Source: Flavobacterium sp. (GTDB taxonomy: Bacteria > Bacteroidota > Bacteroidia > Flavobacteriales > Flavobacteriaceae). From it: 64,000 nucleotides of DNA. The notes under the pieces are model-generated. The model did no database searches and was not told the origin of the DNA. It saw only the letters and a program-made list of their open reading frames with translations. Both the position numbers and the translations under genes were made by a program. Below are positions 1 to 8,333 of this stretch, piece by piece. Each line of letters starts with the position of its first letter. The stretch's first letter is position 1. The stretch lies in NCBI GenBank assembly GCA_030151255.1, contig JASLED010000019.1, positions 26,442 to 90,441 of the forward strand, given 5' to 3'.

Positions 1-44
1 CACCAACTAGCGGCCATCATGGCAATCATAAAAATCCAAATCAT
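1..44 (-). CDS. N-terminus of a membrane protein, possibly neutral zinc metallopeptidase (partial)
   Basis: An ATG at 44 on the minus strand opens a frame that runs off the left edge after 14 codons. The visible residues are MIWIFMIAMMAASW, the start of a hydrophobic first helix. From memory this resembles the N-terminus of the YugP-type neutral zinc metallopeptidases of Bacteroidetes, but 14 residues cannot establish a family. It lies 115 bases past infB, beyond that operon's terminator, so it probably has its own transcript. The assignment is a weak inference; the start and reading direction are seen directly. Confidence 0.35.
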   Translation of the reverse strand, partial: MIWIFMIAMMAASW

Positions 45-113
45 ATAATCTACTTAATTTGTATAAGTTAGAGCAAATCCTTTGCCAACTCCAACTCTAA
101 GACATTATGTCAT

Positions 114-149
114 AAAAAAAGGAAATGTTCTGACAACATTTCCTTTTTT
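114..149. terminator. Terminator of the rimP-nusA-infB operon
   Basis: A 9-bp perfect stem (ggaaatgtt / aacatttcc) with a 5-base loop is flanked by seven A on the left and six T on the right. It can work in both directions. It lies 10 bases past the infB stop codon on the minus strand. Confidence 0.85.
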
Positions 150-159
150 ATATATAAAA

Positions 160-3100
160 CTATTTAAGTTTTTTCTTAACCTCAACTTCTTGAAATGCTT
201 CAATAGTGTCGTATTCTCTAATATCATTGTAGTTTTTAATTTGAATACCACAATCATATCCTTTAGATACTTCTTTAACATCGTCTTTGAAACGTTTTAA
301 AGCTGTTAATTCACCTGTGTAAATTACTACTCCATCACGAATTAAACGAATTCTAGAATTTCTAAATATTTTTCCGTCTAAAACCATACATCCTGCAATT
401 GTTCCAACTTTAGAAATTTTAAATAACTCTCTAATTTCGGCAGAACCTGTAACTTCTTCTCTCAACTCTGGAGATAACATTCCTTCCATTGCATCCTTAA
501 GATCGTCAATTGCATCATAAATAATTGAGTAATTTCTGATATCGATTTCTTCTTTATCTGCTAATGCTCTAGCTGAAACCATTGGACGAACATTGAATCC
601 TATAATAATTGCATCAGATGCAGATGCTAACAATACGTCTGATTCAGTAATTGCTCCAACTCCTTTATGAATAATATTGATTTGAATTTCTTCCGTAGAT
701 AATTTAGAGAATGAATCAGAAAGCGCTTCTACAGATCCGTCTACGTCTCCTTTTAAGATAATATTCAACTCTTTGAAATCACCTAAAGCAATACGTCTTC
801 CGATTTCTGCTAATGTAATATGTCTTTGTGCTCTTACAGATTGCTCACGTAATAATTGCGTACGTTTAGCTGCAATTTGTTTTGCTTCTTTTTCTTCTTC
901 AAATACGTTGAATTTATCACCTGCACCTGGAGCTCCATCTAATCCTAATACTGAAACTGGTCTTGAAGGTCCAGCCTCTTTCACTACATTTCCACGCTCA
1001 TCATGCATAGCACGAACTTTACCATGGCTACAACCAGCTAATAAATAATCTCCAACTCGTAATGTACCCGCTTGTACTAAAACTGTAGAAACATATCCGC
1101 GTCCTTTATCTAAATAAGCTTCTACAACTGTACCAGATGCTAATTTATTTGGATTTGCTTTTAATTCTAACATTTCAGCTTCAAGTAATACTTTTTCAAG
1201 TAATTCTTTCATTCCGATACCTTGCTTAGCAGAAATATCTTGTGATTGGTAAGTACCTCCCCACTCTTCTATCAACAAATTCATAGAAGCTAATCTTTCT
1301 TTAATCTTATCTGGATTAGCTGTTGGTTTATCAATTTTATTAATAGCAAAAATAATTGGTACACCTGCTGCTTGTGCATGACTAATTGCCTCTTTTGTTT
1401 GTGGCATGATATCATCATCGGCAGCGATTACAATAATTACAATATCCGTAACCTGAGCACCACGTGCACGCATAGCAGTAAATGCCTCGTGACCTGGAGT
1501 ATCCAAGAACGTAATTTGTTGTCCGTTATCTAAAGTAACACCGTATGCACCGATATGCTGTGTAATTCCTCCAGACTCACCTGCAATAACGTTTGCTTTA
1601 CGAACGTAATCTAATAAAGATGTTTTACCGTGGTCAACGTGCCCCATTACAGTAACAATCGGAGCTCTTGGTAATAAGTCTTCTGGTCTGTCTGGTGCTT
1701 CTTCAATAGATTCTTCTAAATCAGCTGTTGTAAAATCAACTTCATAACCAAATTCATCAGCTACAATTGTTAATGTTTCAGCATCTAAACGTTGATTCAT
1801 CGTTACCATAATCCCCAAAGACATACAAGTTCCAATTACCTTAGTAATAGGCACATCCATCATTGTTGCAACTTCACCAACAGTAACAAATTCTGTTACT
1901 TTTAATGTTTTGCTTCCTGCTTCTAATGCTTTTTGCTCGTCGTCTGTTTTCTTACGGTGTGTATCACGCTTGTCTCTACGGTATTTAGCAGCTTTTGACT
2001 TGCTTCCTTTACCTTGTAAACGTTCAAGCGTTTCTTTAATTTGGTTTTTTACTTCTTCTTCTGTTGGCTCAGCTTTTACAATAGGTGTAGTATTACGTCT
2101 ATTGTTATTCTGGTTTTTATTAAACTTACCATTTTTGGCATTATTACCGCCTCTGTTTTGGTTGTTATTGTTTCCGCCAGGTTTATTTGCGTTATTGCCG
2201 CCTGCTTTATTTGTATTATTACCACCTGCATTGTTTCCATTTGCGTTAGCCGCATTGTTACCTTCTGCACCTGCTGGTTTGTTTATACGTTTTCTTTTAT
2301 TTTTAGCAGCGTTACCATCTTTAGCGTTGTTTCCACCTTTTTTATCATCCTTCTTATCTTCCTTCTTCTTCTTAGGTTTCTCAAACTGAGACAAGTCGAT
2401 TGTTTGACCAGTAAAAGTAGTTCCTGATAATTTCTGATAATTTGTTTTTATCATTTCATCTCCAGCCGCTACTTCTGGTTTTATTTCTTCGCTTACTTTT
2501 TTACTTTCTTCGTTTGCTATTTTAGCAGACTCCTTCTGTTGCTTCTCTTCCACAGGTTTGTCTTTATCTTTAGATTCTTTATTAGCTTGTTTATGAGCTA
2601 CTGGTTTTTGTGCAGTAACTTTTTTTGAATCAGTATCTAAATCGACAGTTGTTTTCGCAACAGGAGCAGCCTTTTTCTCCTCAATTTCAACTACTTCTTT
2701 CGCTACTGGTTTTTCTTCTATTACATTTTTGTTTGTAGATTCTGTTTCTACTTTTTCTGATACAACTGGAGAAGATTCTAAAGTTTTTTTAGTTTCAAGC
2801 TCAATCTTACCAACAGTTTTAAGCGTAATTTGCTCTTCTGCTTTGGCTTTAATAACTTCGCTTTCTCTTTTGATACGTGCCTGTTCTTCTTGTTTTTTCT
2901 TTTCCTCCAATTCACGTTCACGCTCTAGCTTAAGCGCTTCCTTTTCTTTTCTTTTTTCTTCGCTTACTTCGATAGAAGCTTCTTTCTTTCCTTTATCGGC
3001 AGAAAATTGCTTACTAAGAACATTAAATTCTTCTTGAGAAATTTTTGCATTTGGAGTTGCTTCAATTTCAAAACCTTTGCCCTTCAAAAAGTCCACGGCT

Positions 3101-3165
3101 CTATCCAGAGAAATATTTAATTCTCTTAAAACTTTATTTATTCTTATTGCTCTTTCTTCAGACAT
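160..3165 (-). CDS. infB: Translation initiation factor IF-2
   Basis: GTPase that brings initiator fMet-tRNA to the 30S subunit and promotes subunit joining, in the cytoplasm. The 1001-residue protein begins with an IF2_N-type helical segment (residues 1-55). A long charged linker follows, with an Asn/Gly/Lys-rich low-complexity stretch at about 258-358. The G domain starts near residue 500: G1 GHVDHGKT at about 508-515, then a GGITQHIG switch I, DTPGHEAF (G3) and NKID (G4). The two beta-barrel and C-terminal fMet-tRNA-binding domains follow. It is the last gene of rimP-nusA-infB, 57 bases after nusA, and ends at a strong terminator. The length is usual for Bacteroidetes; the extra length compared with E. 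coli lies in the N-terminal linker. Confidence 0.98.
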   Translation of the reverse strand: MSEERAIRINKVLRELNISLDRAVDFLKGKGFEIEATPNAKISQEEFNVLSKQFSADKGKKEASIEVSEEKRKEKEALKLERERELEEKKKQEEQARIKRESEVIKAKAEEQITLKTVGKIELETKKTLESSPVVSEKVETESTNKNVIEEKPVAKEVVEIEEKKAAPVAKTTVDLDTDSKKVTAQKPVAHKQANKESKDKDKPVEEKQQKESAKIANEESKKVSEEIKPEVAAGDEMIKTNYQKLSGTTFTGQTIDLSQFEKPKKKKEDKKDDKKGGNNAKDGNAAKNKRKRINKPAGAEGNNAANANGNNAGGNNTNKAGGNNANKPGGNNNNQNRGGNNAKNGKFNKNQNNNRRNTTPIVKAEPTEEEVKNQIKETLERLQGKGSKSKAAKYRRDKRDTHRKKTDDEQKALEAGSKTLKVTEFVTVGEVATMMDVPITKVIGTCMSLGIMVTMNQRLDAETLTIVADEFGYEVDFTTADLEESIEEAPDRPEDLLPRAPIVTVMGHVDHGKTSLLDYVRKANVIAGESGGITQHIGAYGVTLDNGQQITFLDTPGHEAFTAMRARGAQVTDIVIIVIAADDDIMPQTKEAISHAQAAGVPIIFAINKIDKPTANPDKIKERLASMNLLIEEWGGTYQSQDISAKQGIGMKELLEKVLLEAEMLELKANPNKLASGTVVEAYLDKGRGYVSTVLVQAGTLRVGDYLLAGCSHGKVRAMHDERGNVVKEAGPSRPVSVLGLDGAPGAGDKFNVFEEEKEAKQIAAKRTQLLREQSVRAQRHITLAEIGRRIALGDFKELNIILKGDVDGSVEALSDSFSKLSTEEIQINIIHKGVGAITESDVLLASASDAIIIGFNVRPMVSARALADKEEIDIRNYSIIYDAIDDLKDAMEGMLSPELREEVTGSAEIRELFKISKVGTIAGCMVLDGKIFRNSRIRLIRDGVVIYTGELTALKRFKDDVKEVSKGYDCGIQIKNYNDIREYDTIEAFQEVEVKKKLK

Positions 3166-3222
3166 ATTATCTTTTTAGTGTATTATTTGTGTTGTGTTGT
3201 AATCAGAAGTTTGTTTTAAAGA

Positions 3223-4461
3223 TTAATCTTCAAACTCTTCTTTCAAGATACGAAGCACATCAGCAACAGTTTCTTCTTCTAAGTCTGTACGCTTGATTAA
3301 TTCTTCTTTACTTAAGCTCAACACGCTTTTTGCTGTATCTAATCCAATTTTCGCGAACTCTTCGATAATCCATAATTCGATTTCGTCGCTAAATTCTCTT
3401 AATTCAACATCATCATCCTCAGGGTTTAACTCACGCATTACATCGATATCAAATCCTGTAAGTAATCCTGCTAATTTAATGTTTTGACCTCCTTTACCAA
3501 TTGCTCTAGAAACTTCTTCAGGATCTAAGTAAACATTTGCTTTTTTCGTATTTTCGTCAAAAACTACTTTGTTTACTCTTGCTGGTGCTAATGCACGTTT
3601 GATAAATAAATCTGTATTTGCTGTATAGTGAATTACGTCAATATTTTCGTTTCCTAATTCTCTAACGATTCCGTGAATACGAGAACCTTTTACTCCCACA
3701 CATGCTCCTACTGGATCAATTCTATCATCTGAACCTTCTACTGCAATTTTTGCTTTTTCTCCTGGAATACGAACAACTCTTCTTATAAAGATTTTATCGT
3801 CTCCAATTTCTGGAATTTCTTGTTCCAATAATTTTTCTAAGAATTGGCTTGATGTTCTAGACATTATAATTTGAGGCTTAGCTCCTTTCAATTCTACAGA
3901 CTCAATAATCCCCTTAACAGTATCTCCTTTTCTGAAAAAGTCTGAAGGAATTTGTTTTTCTTTTGGCAAAACAATTTCATTTCCTTCATCATCCATCAAA
4001 ATTACAACTTTTGGGCGAATATGATGTACTTCTGCTACGTAAATATCTCCGATAACTTCTTTAAACTGTTTGTATAAGGTAGCGTTATCATGTTCTGTTA
4101 CTTTTGAGTTTAGGTATTGTCTTAATGCTAATACAGCTCTACGTCCAATTCCTTCTAACTTTACTTCTTCAGAAACTTCTTCTCCAACTTCAAAGTCAGA
4201 TTCGATTTTTCTTGCTTCTTTTAACGAAATCTCATATTTCTCATCTTCTACTTCACCATCGTTAACCACTATTCTATTTCTAAAAACCTGGAAATCTCCT
4301 TTATCAGGGTTAATAATGATATCAAAATTATCGTCATCACCATATTTCTTCTTCAATGCATTTCTGAATACATCCTCTAAGATGGCCATTAACGTAACTC
4401 TATCAATGTATTTTAACTCTTGAAATTCTGAGAACGATTCTACTAAACCACTATTCTCCAT
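3223..4461 (-). CDS. nusA: Transcription termination/antitermination factor NusA
   Basis: RNA polymerase-associated factor that controls pausing, hairpin termination and antitermination. The 412 residues contain the NusA N-terminal RNAP-binding domain (1-125), an S1 domain (about 130-200) and tandem KH domains. The KH signatures are visible as VGACVGVKGSRI and the later AIGKGGQNIKLA. The C-terminal tail is short and acidic, without the full paired acidic repeats of E. coli NusA, which is normal outside gammaproteobacteria. It sits 12 bases downstream of rimP and 57 upstream of infB, the classic operon order. NusA may act on the hairpin found in this operon's own leader (inference). Confidence 0.98.
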   Translation of the reverse strand: MENSGLVESFSEFQELKYIDRVTLMAILEDVFRNALKKKYGDDDNFDIIINPDKGDFQVFRNRIVVNDGEVEDEKYEISLKEARKIESDFEVGEEVSEEVKLEGIGRRAVLALRQYLNSKVTEHDNATLYKQFKEVIGDIYVAEVHHIRPKVVILMDDEGNEIVLPKEKQIPSDFFRKGDTVKGIIESVELKGAKPQIIMSRTSSQFLEKLLEQEIPEIGDDKIFIRRVVRIPGEKAKIAVEGSDDRIDPVGACVGVKGSRIHGIVRELGNENIDVIHYTANTDLFIKRALAPARVNKVVFDENTKKANVYLDPEEVSRAIGKGGQNIKLAGLLTGFDIDVMRELNPEDDDVELREFSDEIELWIIEEFAKIGLDTAKSVLSLSKEELIKRTDLEEETVADVLRILKEEFED

Positions 4462-4473
4462 CTGATATTATTT

Positions 4474-4941
4474 TTAAAATGAAATTATTACACTTGCTTC
4501 TTTTATGCTTTCGAATGGTATTAAAGCTTCTTTTTCTACTGTTATTTTTCCTTTTCCAACAGCTTTAGCTTCTCTTGCTTTCCACTTTAATACTATTTTA
4601 TCGTCTACTACATCATGTAGCATAGCTTCGTATTTTTCTTGCTCTAAAGTTGTTAACTTCAGTTTTCTTCCAATATTTTTTTTGTATTGGCGTAACAATT
4701 TTAATGGTGCTGTTGCGCCAGCTGAAGCTACTTCTAAAGCAAAATCTTGTTCTTCTCTGTCTAAATTATGTTCTATTGCACGACTTACATCAATACAATC
4801 TTGTAAGATAACACCGTTATCGCCGTCAATAGTTACCAAAATTTTGTTATCTGGAGAAATCGTCATTTCTATCAAGAATAATTCCTCGCGTTCTTCTAAA
4901 GCTACGTTTAGCAACTCTTTTACCTTGTCTTTAAATGCCAT
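4474..4941 (-). CDS. rimP: Ribosome maturation factor RimP
   Basis: Cytoplasmic factor needed for late assembly of the 30S subunit. The 155-residue length and two-domain layout fit the family: an N-terminal alpha/beta domain with ISPDNKILVTIDGDNGV and CIDVSRAIEHNLD, then an SH3-like C-terminal domain beginning near QYKKNIGRKLKLT. It is the first gene of rimP-nusA-infB. The start codon at 4941 lies only seven bases after the T-run of a leader hairpin, and no Shine-Dalgarno sequence is present. Confidence 0.95.
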   Translation of the reverse strand: MAFKDKVKELLNVALEEREELFLIEMTISPDNKILVTIDGDNGVILQDCIDVSRAIEHNLDREEQDFALEVASAGATAPLKLLRQYKKNIGRKLKLTTLEQEKYEAMLHDVVDDKIVLKWKAREAKAVGKGKITVEKEALIPFESIKEASVIISF

Positions 4942-4948
4942 ATACTAT

Positions 4949-4975
4949 AAAAAGAGGGGACTATTATGTCCCCTC
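4949..4975 (-). promoter_or_regulatory. Terminator-like hairpin in the rimP leader
   Basis: On the minus strand an 8-bp perfect GC-rich stem (gaggggac / gtcccctc) with a 6-base loop is followed by five T. It stands between the rimP promoter (-7 box 5007-5014) and the rimP start at 4941. This is the form of an intrinsic terminator or attenuator inside the leader of the operon encoding NusA. It could instead act on translation. Structure is seen; function is inferred. Confidence 0.6.
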
Positions 4976-5006
4976 ATTATTTAATTCTCATTAATAAATA
5001 ACAGTG

Positions 5007-5014
5007 CAAATATA
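5007..5014 (-). promoter_or_regulatory. -7 promoter box of rimP-nusA-infB
   Basis: TATATTTG on the minus strand matches the Bacteroidetes -7 consensus TAnnTTTG exactly and is followed by C as often seen. A partial -33 element (TTTA) stands 19 bases upstream. Transcription would start near 5000, giving a leader of about 60 bases that contains the hairpin. Confidence 0.6.
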
Positions 5015-5122
5015 CTATTTTTTTTGTTCTAATTAAATTTTTTTGTGATTTGACAATTATATGTATAAATTTAGGTCAGAATTATCGATTATCTAGTAAC
5101 CCACTCAATAACATATATCTTT

Positions 5123-5956
5123 ATGAAAAAAATATTAATTCCTACTGACTTTTCTGACCATGCAAGCAACGCTATTAAGGCAGGTGTTAGTATAGCTAAA
5201 CATTACGGCGCAGAAGTCATTCTATTACACATTTTGGATTTACCTCAATCTGGTAGCGACAGTGTAGTAAAAGGAACACCAGCACCTGAGGTGATTTTCT
5301 TTAAAAATGTAGCTGAAAGAAAACTACAAGAAATTGGAATGGATCCTATTTTTAGTGGACTTAGTGTTTCTACAAGTTTAATTTTAGACAGAACAGCTTA
5401 TGGTGTAACAAAATCAGCAGAGCACAATGATGTTGATTTAATTGTTATTGGATCACATGGGGTGAGCGGAGCTAAGAAAAACTTTGTAGGTTCTAACACA
5501 CAAAAAGTAGTGCGCTCTGCCAATGTACCTGTTTTAGTGATAAGAGATGAAATTACTTTTTCTACAATAAACAATATTGTTTTCGCCTCTGATTTTAGCA
5601 ATGAAATGCGACCTGCTTTCGAAAATGTTTTGAAAATAACCAAAGAAACTGGAGCAAAATTACATTTACTTGTAATTAACACACCAAACAATTTTAAACC
5701 AACAAATGTTACTGAAGAAATTGTTGCAAAATTTTTAGACGACGCAGAAAACAACGATGCTTTTGAATTAAACATCTATAATGATATGAGTATTGAACGA
5801 GGTATCATTAATTTTACTGATAAAATTGATGCAGAGCTAGTTGCAATTGCTACACACGGCAGAACAGGATTATCCCACTTCTTTAATGGAAGCATTAGTG
5901 AAGATCTTATAAATAAAATTGAACGATCTGTTATTACATTTAAAATAGAACAATAA
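5123..5956 (+). CDS. Universal stress protein with two tandem Usp domains
   Basis: UspA-superfamily protein, usually a cytoplasmic ATP/AMP-binding stress protein. The 277 residues form two Usp domains (about 1-140 and 143-277). Domain 1 starts KKILIPTDFSDHASNA and carries the nucleotide-loop pattern G-S-H-G-x2-G with GSNTQKVV. Domain 2 repeats it as ATHGRTGLSHFFNGS. Both domains keep the G-x2-G-x9-G-[ST] type motif, so both may bind ATP. It is a single gene diverging from rimP and convergent with the MscS-like gene, sharing a bidirectional terminator. I saw no clear promoter match; the start at 5123 begins the first conserved strand. Confidence 0.93.
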   Translation: MKKILIPTDFSDHASNAIKAGVSIAKHYGAEVILLHILDLPQSGSDSVVKGTPAPEVIFFKNVAERKLQEIGMDPIFSGLSVSTSLILDRTAYGVTKSAEHNDVDLIVIGSHGVSGAKKNFVGSNTQKVVRSANVPVLVIRDEITFSTINNIVFASDFSNEMRPAFENVLKITKETGAKLHLLVINTPNNFKPTNVTEEIVAKFLDDAENNDAFELNIYNDMSIERGIINFTDKIDAELVAIATHGRTGLSHFFNGSISEDLINKIERSVITFKIEQ

Positions 5957-5964
5957 ATCTAAAT

Positions 5965-5996
5965 AAAAAGGGCATTTCAATTGAAATGCCCTTTTT
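5965..5996. terminator. Bidirectional terminator between usp and the MscS-like gene
   Basis: Perfect 32-base palindrome: A-run, gggcatttcaa, ttgaaatgccc, T-run. It serves convergent genes ending at 5956 and 6002. The same palindrome recurs at 32681-32714. Confidence 0.9.
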
Positions 5997-6001
5997 ATGT
6001 T

Positions 6002-6826
6002 TTAATCTAAAATTTCTATATGACTTTCTGTTACTGTTTTTATAGGTAAATAATTTTTCTTTCCATCTACCAATAAACATAAATAAATATTGTCAATTGA
6101 GATAACATACCCTTTTAATCCATTAATAATAACATGTTGCCCTACCTCCAGATTTTTTCTAGTATAAAATGAATATAGTAATTTTGTAACTAAATCTTTT
6201 GACCCTAAACCTAATGAAAGCGCCACAGTAAATAACAATGCTCCAATAATAATTGAAATATTATTTGTAATTACAGAAGTATCTATTCCTAATTGATTTA
6301 AAGTTGTAATAACAACAAAAACAAGAATGATATAAAAAACAACATTTCCTATCATTTTTGCTCCCATAAAATCAATTGCTTTCAACACACCAACTATTAC
6401 ATTTTTTATCCAAGAGGCAAAATAAATTCCACCTATCAAAATAAGCAATGCAACAAAAACCTTTGGCACAACCATCATAAAAGAACCTATTTCTTTAGAA
6501 ACAATTGTTAATCCAAAAATTTCAGCACCAACCAAAATCATTAAGAAAACTAAAAATATTTTTACAAAAAAGATCAAAATAGAATCTACCTTAATTGCAA
6601 AATTAGCTTTGCTTAAAAACTCATTTTCATTCAACAATTTTTGAATTTTATCCAATCTAACAAAGTTGAATATCTTTCTTAACAAATATGAAAACAGCTT
6701 TAGCAATAACCAACAAATAGCAATATATCCAACTATCAACAAGAAGTTAAAAAAACCTCTCATCATCGAATCCATCACAGAGTTTATCATATCACCTGGA
6801 TATTCTAGGCTATAAATTTTTTCCAT
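6002..6826 (-). CDS. MscS-like membrane channel protein
   Basis: Predicted inner-membrane protein of 274 residues with about five hydrophobic helices (roughly 22-45, 82-105, 115-140, 160-180 and 185-210). A short soluble tail follows, with GLGSKDLVTKLLYSF and LEVGQHVIINGLKGYV, which resembles the end of the MscS pore helix and the start of its beta domain. The long C-terminal domain of true MscS is missing, as in the short TM-helix/CmpX-like channels. Its start overlaps the end of the 76-residue gene by 17 bases, so it is translationally linked to that gene and to the sigma factor. A mechanosensitive role is family knowledge, not proven here. Confidence 0.75.
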   Translation of the reverse strand: MEKIYSLEYPGDMINSVMDSMMRGFFNFLLIVGYIAICWLLLKLFSYLLRKIFNFVRLDKIQKLLNENEFLSKANFAIKVDSILIFFVKIFLVFLMILVGAEIFGLTIVSKEIGSFMMVVPKVFVALLILIGGIYFASWIKNVIVGVLKAIDFMGAKMIGNVVFYIILVFVVITTLNQLGIDTSVITNNISIIIGALLFTVALSLGLGSKDLVTKLLYSFYTRKNLEVGQHVIINGLKGYVISIDNIYLCLLVDGKKNYLPIKTVTESHIEILD

Positions 6827-7040
6827 TTTTCTCTTTTTCTAAAATTTTATTTACAATTTCCTGCTCCTTATCTTTATTTTTTTCAGCTACAATAGACTGA
6901 ATTGTTTTTGGTACCTGAACAGTATATAAATCAGACACATCTAATGATAGCTTAATTATATTCAAATTGTCAATTACCTTATCTTTCAGATAATCTGGCA
7001 ACTTTTCGTTTTGCAGTATTTTCTTAAAAGGATTTTCCAT
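6810..7040 (-). CDS. Small unknown protein between sigma factor and channel
   Basis: A 76-residue hydrophilic protein that I do not recognise. It starts MENPFKKILQNEKLP, has an amphipathic stretch IDNLNIIKLSLDVSDLY, and ends in a Lys/Glu-rich probable helix. There are no signal peptide, membrane segment or Cys/His pairs. Its ATG directly follows the stop codon of the sigma factor (7041-7043), and its end overlaps the channel gene by 17 bases. Tight coupling on both sides supports a real gene. By position it could regulate the sigma factor or the channel, but nothing in the sequence shows an anti-sigma fold. Confidence 0.75.
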   Translation of the reverse strand: MENPFKKILQNEKLPDYLKDKVIDNLNIIKLSLDVSDLYTVQVPKTIQSIVAEKNKDKEQEIVNKILEKEKNGKNL

Positions 7041-7613
7041 TTATGACAATGAATTATATAATTCAACAATCTTTTTCTTGGCTCTATGCAATCTCATTTT
7101 TATCGCACTCTCTCCCATCTCTAACATATCAGCCATTTCCTTGATCGATTTATCTTCCTGATATTTCATAATCAGCATAATTTTATCTTCAGGATCAATC
7201 AACGCAAGCGCTTCTTCCAACCGTTTTACAGTAAGTGAAAAAATTTCTTCATCTGTAATTTCATCCTCCAAACTTGTCACATAATGATAGTCTTCTTGAT
7301 ATTGTTGATTTTCGTGTTGCCGTTTTAGGATAGATTTCGAGTAATCTACACAATGATTATAGGTAAACGAATACAACCAAGTAGAGAATTTTGACTCTCC
7401 TTTAAATGTTTTTAAGTTTAGATAAATCTTCACAAAAACGTCTTGAGTTAGGTCTTCGGCAGCATCACGAGATTCAGCAAAACTCAAACATTTTTGATAT
7501 ACTTTTTGACCATATCGATCATACAAAACACCAAACAAGCTTGTATTACCGTTATGAACAATGAATTGAACCAGCTCTTCATCGCTCATTAAAACAAAGT
7601 TTTTACTTTGCAT
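7041..7613 (-). CDS. ECF-type RNA polymerase sigma factor
   Basis: Sigma-70 family, extracytoplasmic-function type, 190 residues. Region 2 is visible at about 25-95 (SRDAAEDLTQDVFVKIY and STWLYSFTYNHCVDY). Region 4 is at about 125-182, with the helix-turn-helix SIKEMADMLEMGESAIKMRL and the tail HRAKKKIVELY. Regions 1 and 3 are absent, as expected. It lies 69 bases after riboflavin synthase on the same strand and is followed without a gap by the 76-residue gene and the MscS-like gene. No typical transmembrane FecR- or RseA-type anti-sigma gene is adjacent. I see no TAnnTTTG box before it; it may be read from ribE or have its own promoter type. Confidence 0.95.
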   Translation of the reverse strand: MQSKNFVLMSDEELVQFIVHNGNTSLFGVLYDRYGQKVYQKCLSFAESRDAAEDLTQDVFVKIYLNLKTFKGESKFSTWLYSFTYNHCVDYSKSILKRQHENQQYQEDYHYVTSLEDEITDEEIFSLTVKRLEEALALIDPEDKIMLIMKYQEDKSIKEMADMLEMGESAIKMRLHRAKKKIVELYNSLS

Positions 7614-7682
7614 ACTTATTTTCGTACTACTTTATTATACATTAAACCTTCTTTAAGTTCAATATGGCTTAATATATTTGAA

Positions 7683-8276
7683 CTATCTTTCTTTTATTTG
7701 CAATAATCTTTCTACATATTTTCCAATTACGTCAAATTCAATATTTACCGTATCTCCAACTTTATAGTATTTAAACAATGTATTTTCTTTTGTATAAGGT
7801 ATAATTGCCACGCTAAACGAATTAATTTCTGAATCAACTACGGTAAGACTCGTTCCGTCAATTGTAATAGAACCCTTAGAAATAGTTGTATGTTTTACAG
7901 CCGAATCATATTCAAAACCATAATAAGTACTTCCATCAGCATCTTTTACAAAAGCACAAGTTGCAACTGCATCAACATGCCCTTGCACAATATGCCCATC
8001 CAATCGCGCGTTCATTAACATTCCTCTTTCTAGATTAATTGACTGCCCAACCACCCAATTACCTAAAGTTGTAACATCAATAGTTTCTTTTATGGCTGTT
8101 ACTGTAAAAGTATCTTCCTCAATATTCACAACCGTTAAACAAACACCGTTATGCAAAACACTCTGATCTATTTTTAATTCATTTACAAACGAACATGATA
8201 TCGTTAGATGAATATTACCTTTCTCTTTTGCAATATTTTTAATAATTGCTATTTCTTCAACAATTCCTGTAAACAT
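7683..8276 (-). CDS. ribE: Riboflavin synthase, alpha subunit
   Basis: Joins two 6,7-dimethyl-8-ribityllumazine molecules to give riboflavin in the cytoplasm. The 197 residues show the family start MFTGIVEE and two tandem lumazine-binding barrels (about 1-90 and 95-190). Typical motifs are NGVCLTVV, ARLDGHIVQGHVDA and the second-barrel equivalent IDGTSLTVV. The length matches the family. It diverges from pdxA across 57 bases and is followed by the ECF sigma gene 69 bases later. Confidence 0.97.
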   Translation of the reverse strand: MFTGIVEEIAIIKNIAKEKGNIHLTISCSFVNELKIDQSVLHNGVCLTVVNIEEDTFTVTAIKETIDVTTLGNWVVGQSINLERGMLMNARLDGHIVQGHVDAVATCAFVKDADGSTYYGFEYDSAVKHTTISKGSITIDGTSLTVVDSEINSFSVAIIPYTKENTLFKYYKVGDTVNIEFDVIGKYVERLLQIKER

Positions 8277-8333
8277 TACTCCAATTATTTTATTAAATTT
8301 GTTTTCAAAATTACTAATTATTTAAACGAAACT

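Noticed and set aside
82..300. A 72-codon plus-strand frame rich in Phe, Leu and Asn
   Set aside because: It covers the infB terminator and the antisense of the IF-2 C-terminus, and has no promoter.
773..2427. Several open frames on the plus strand opposite infB, some hydrophobic
   Set aside because: They are antisense to a clear IF-2 gene; their Ser/Leu-rich or Phe/Ile-rich makeup comes from reading the complement of Lys/Glu/Asn codons.
8208..8333. Upstream extension of PdxA by 42 codons
   Set aside because: It is the antisense of the ribE N-terminus; the ATG at 8334 starts the conserved PdxA sequence.
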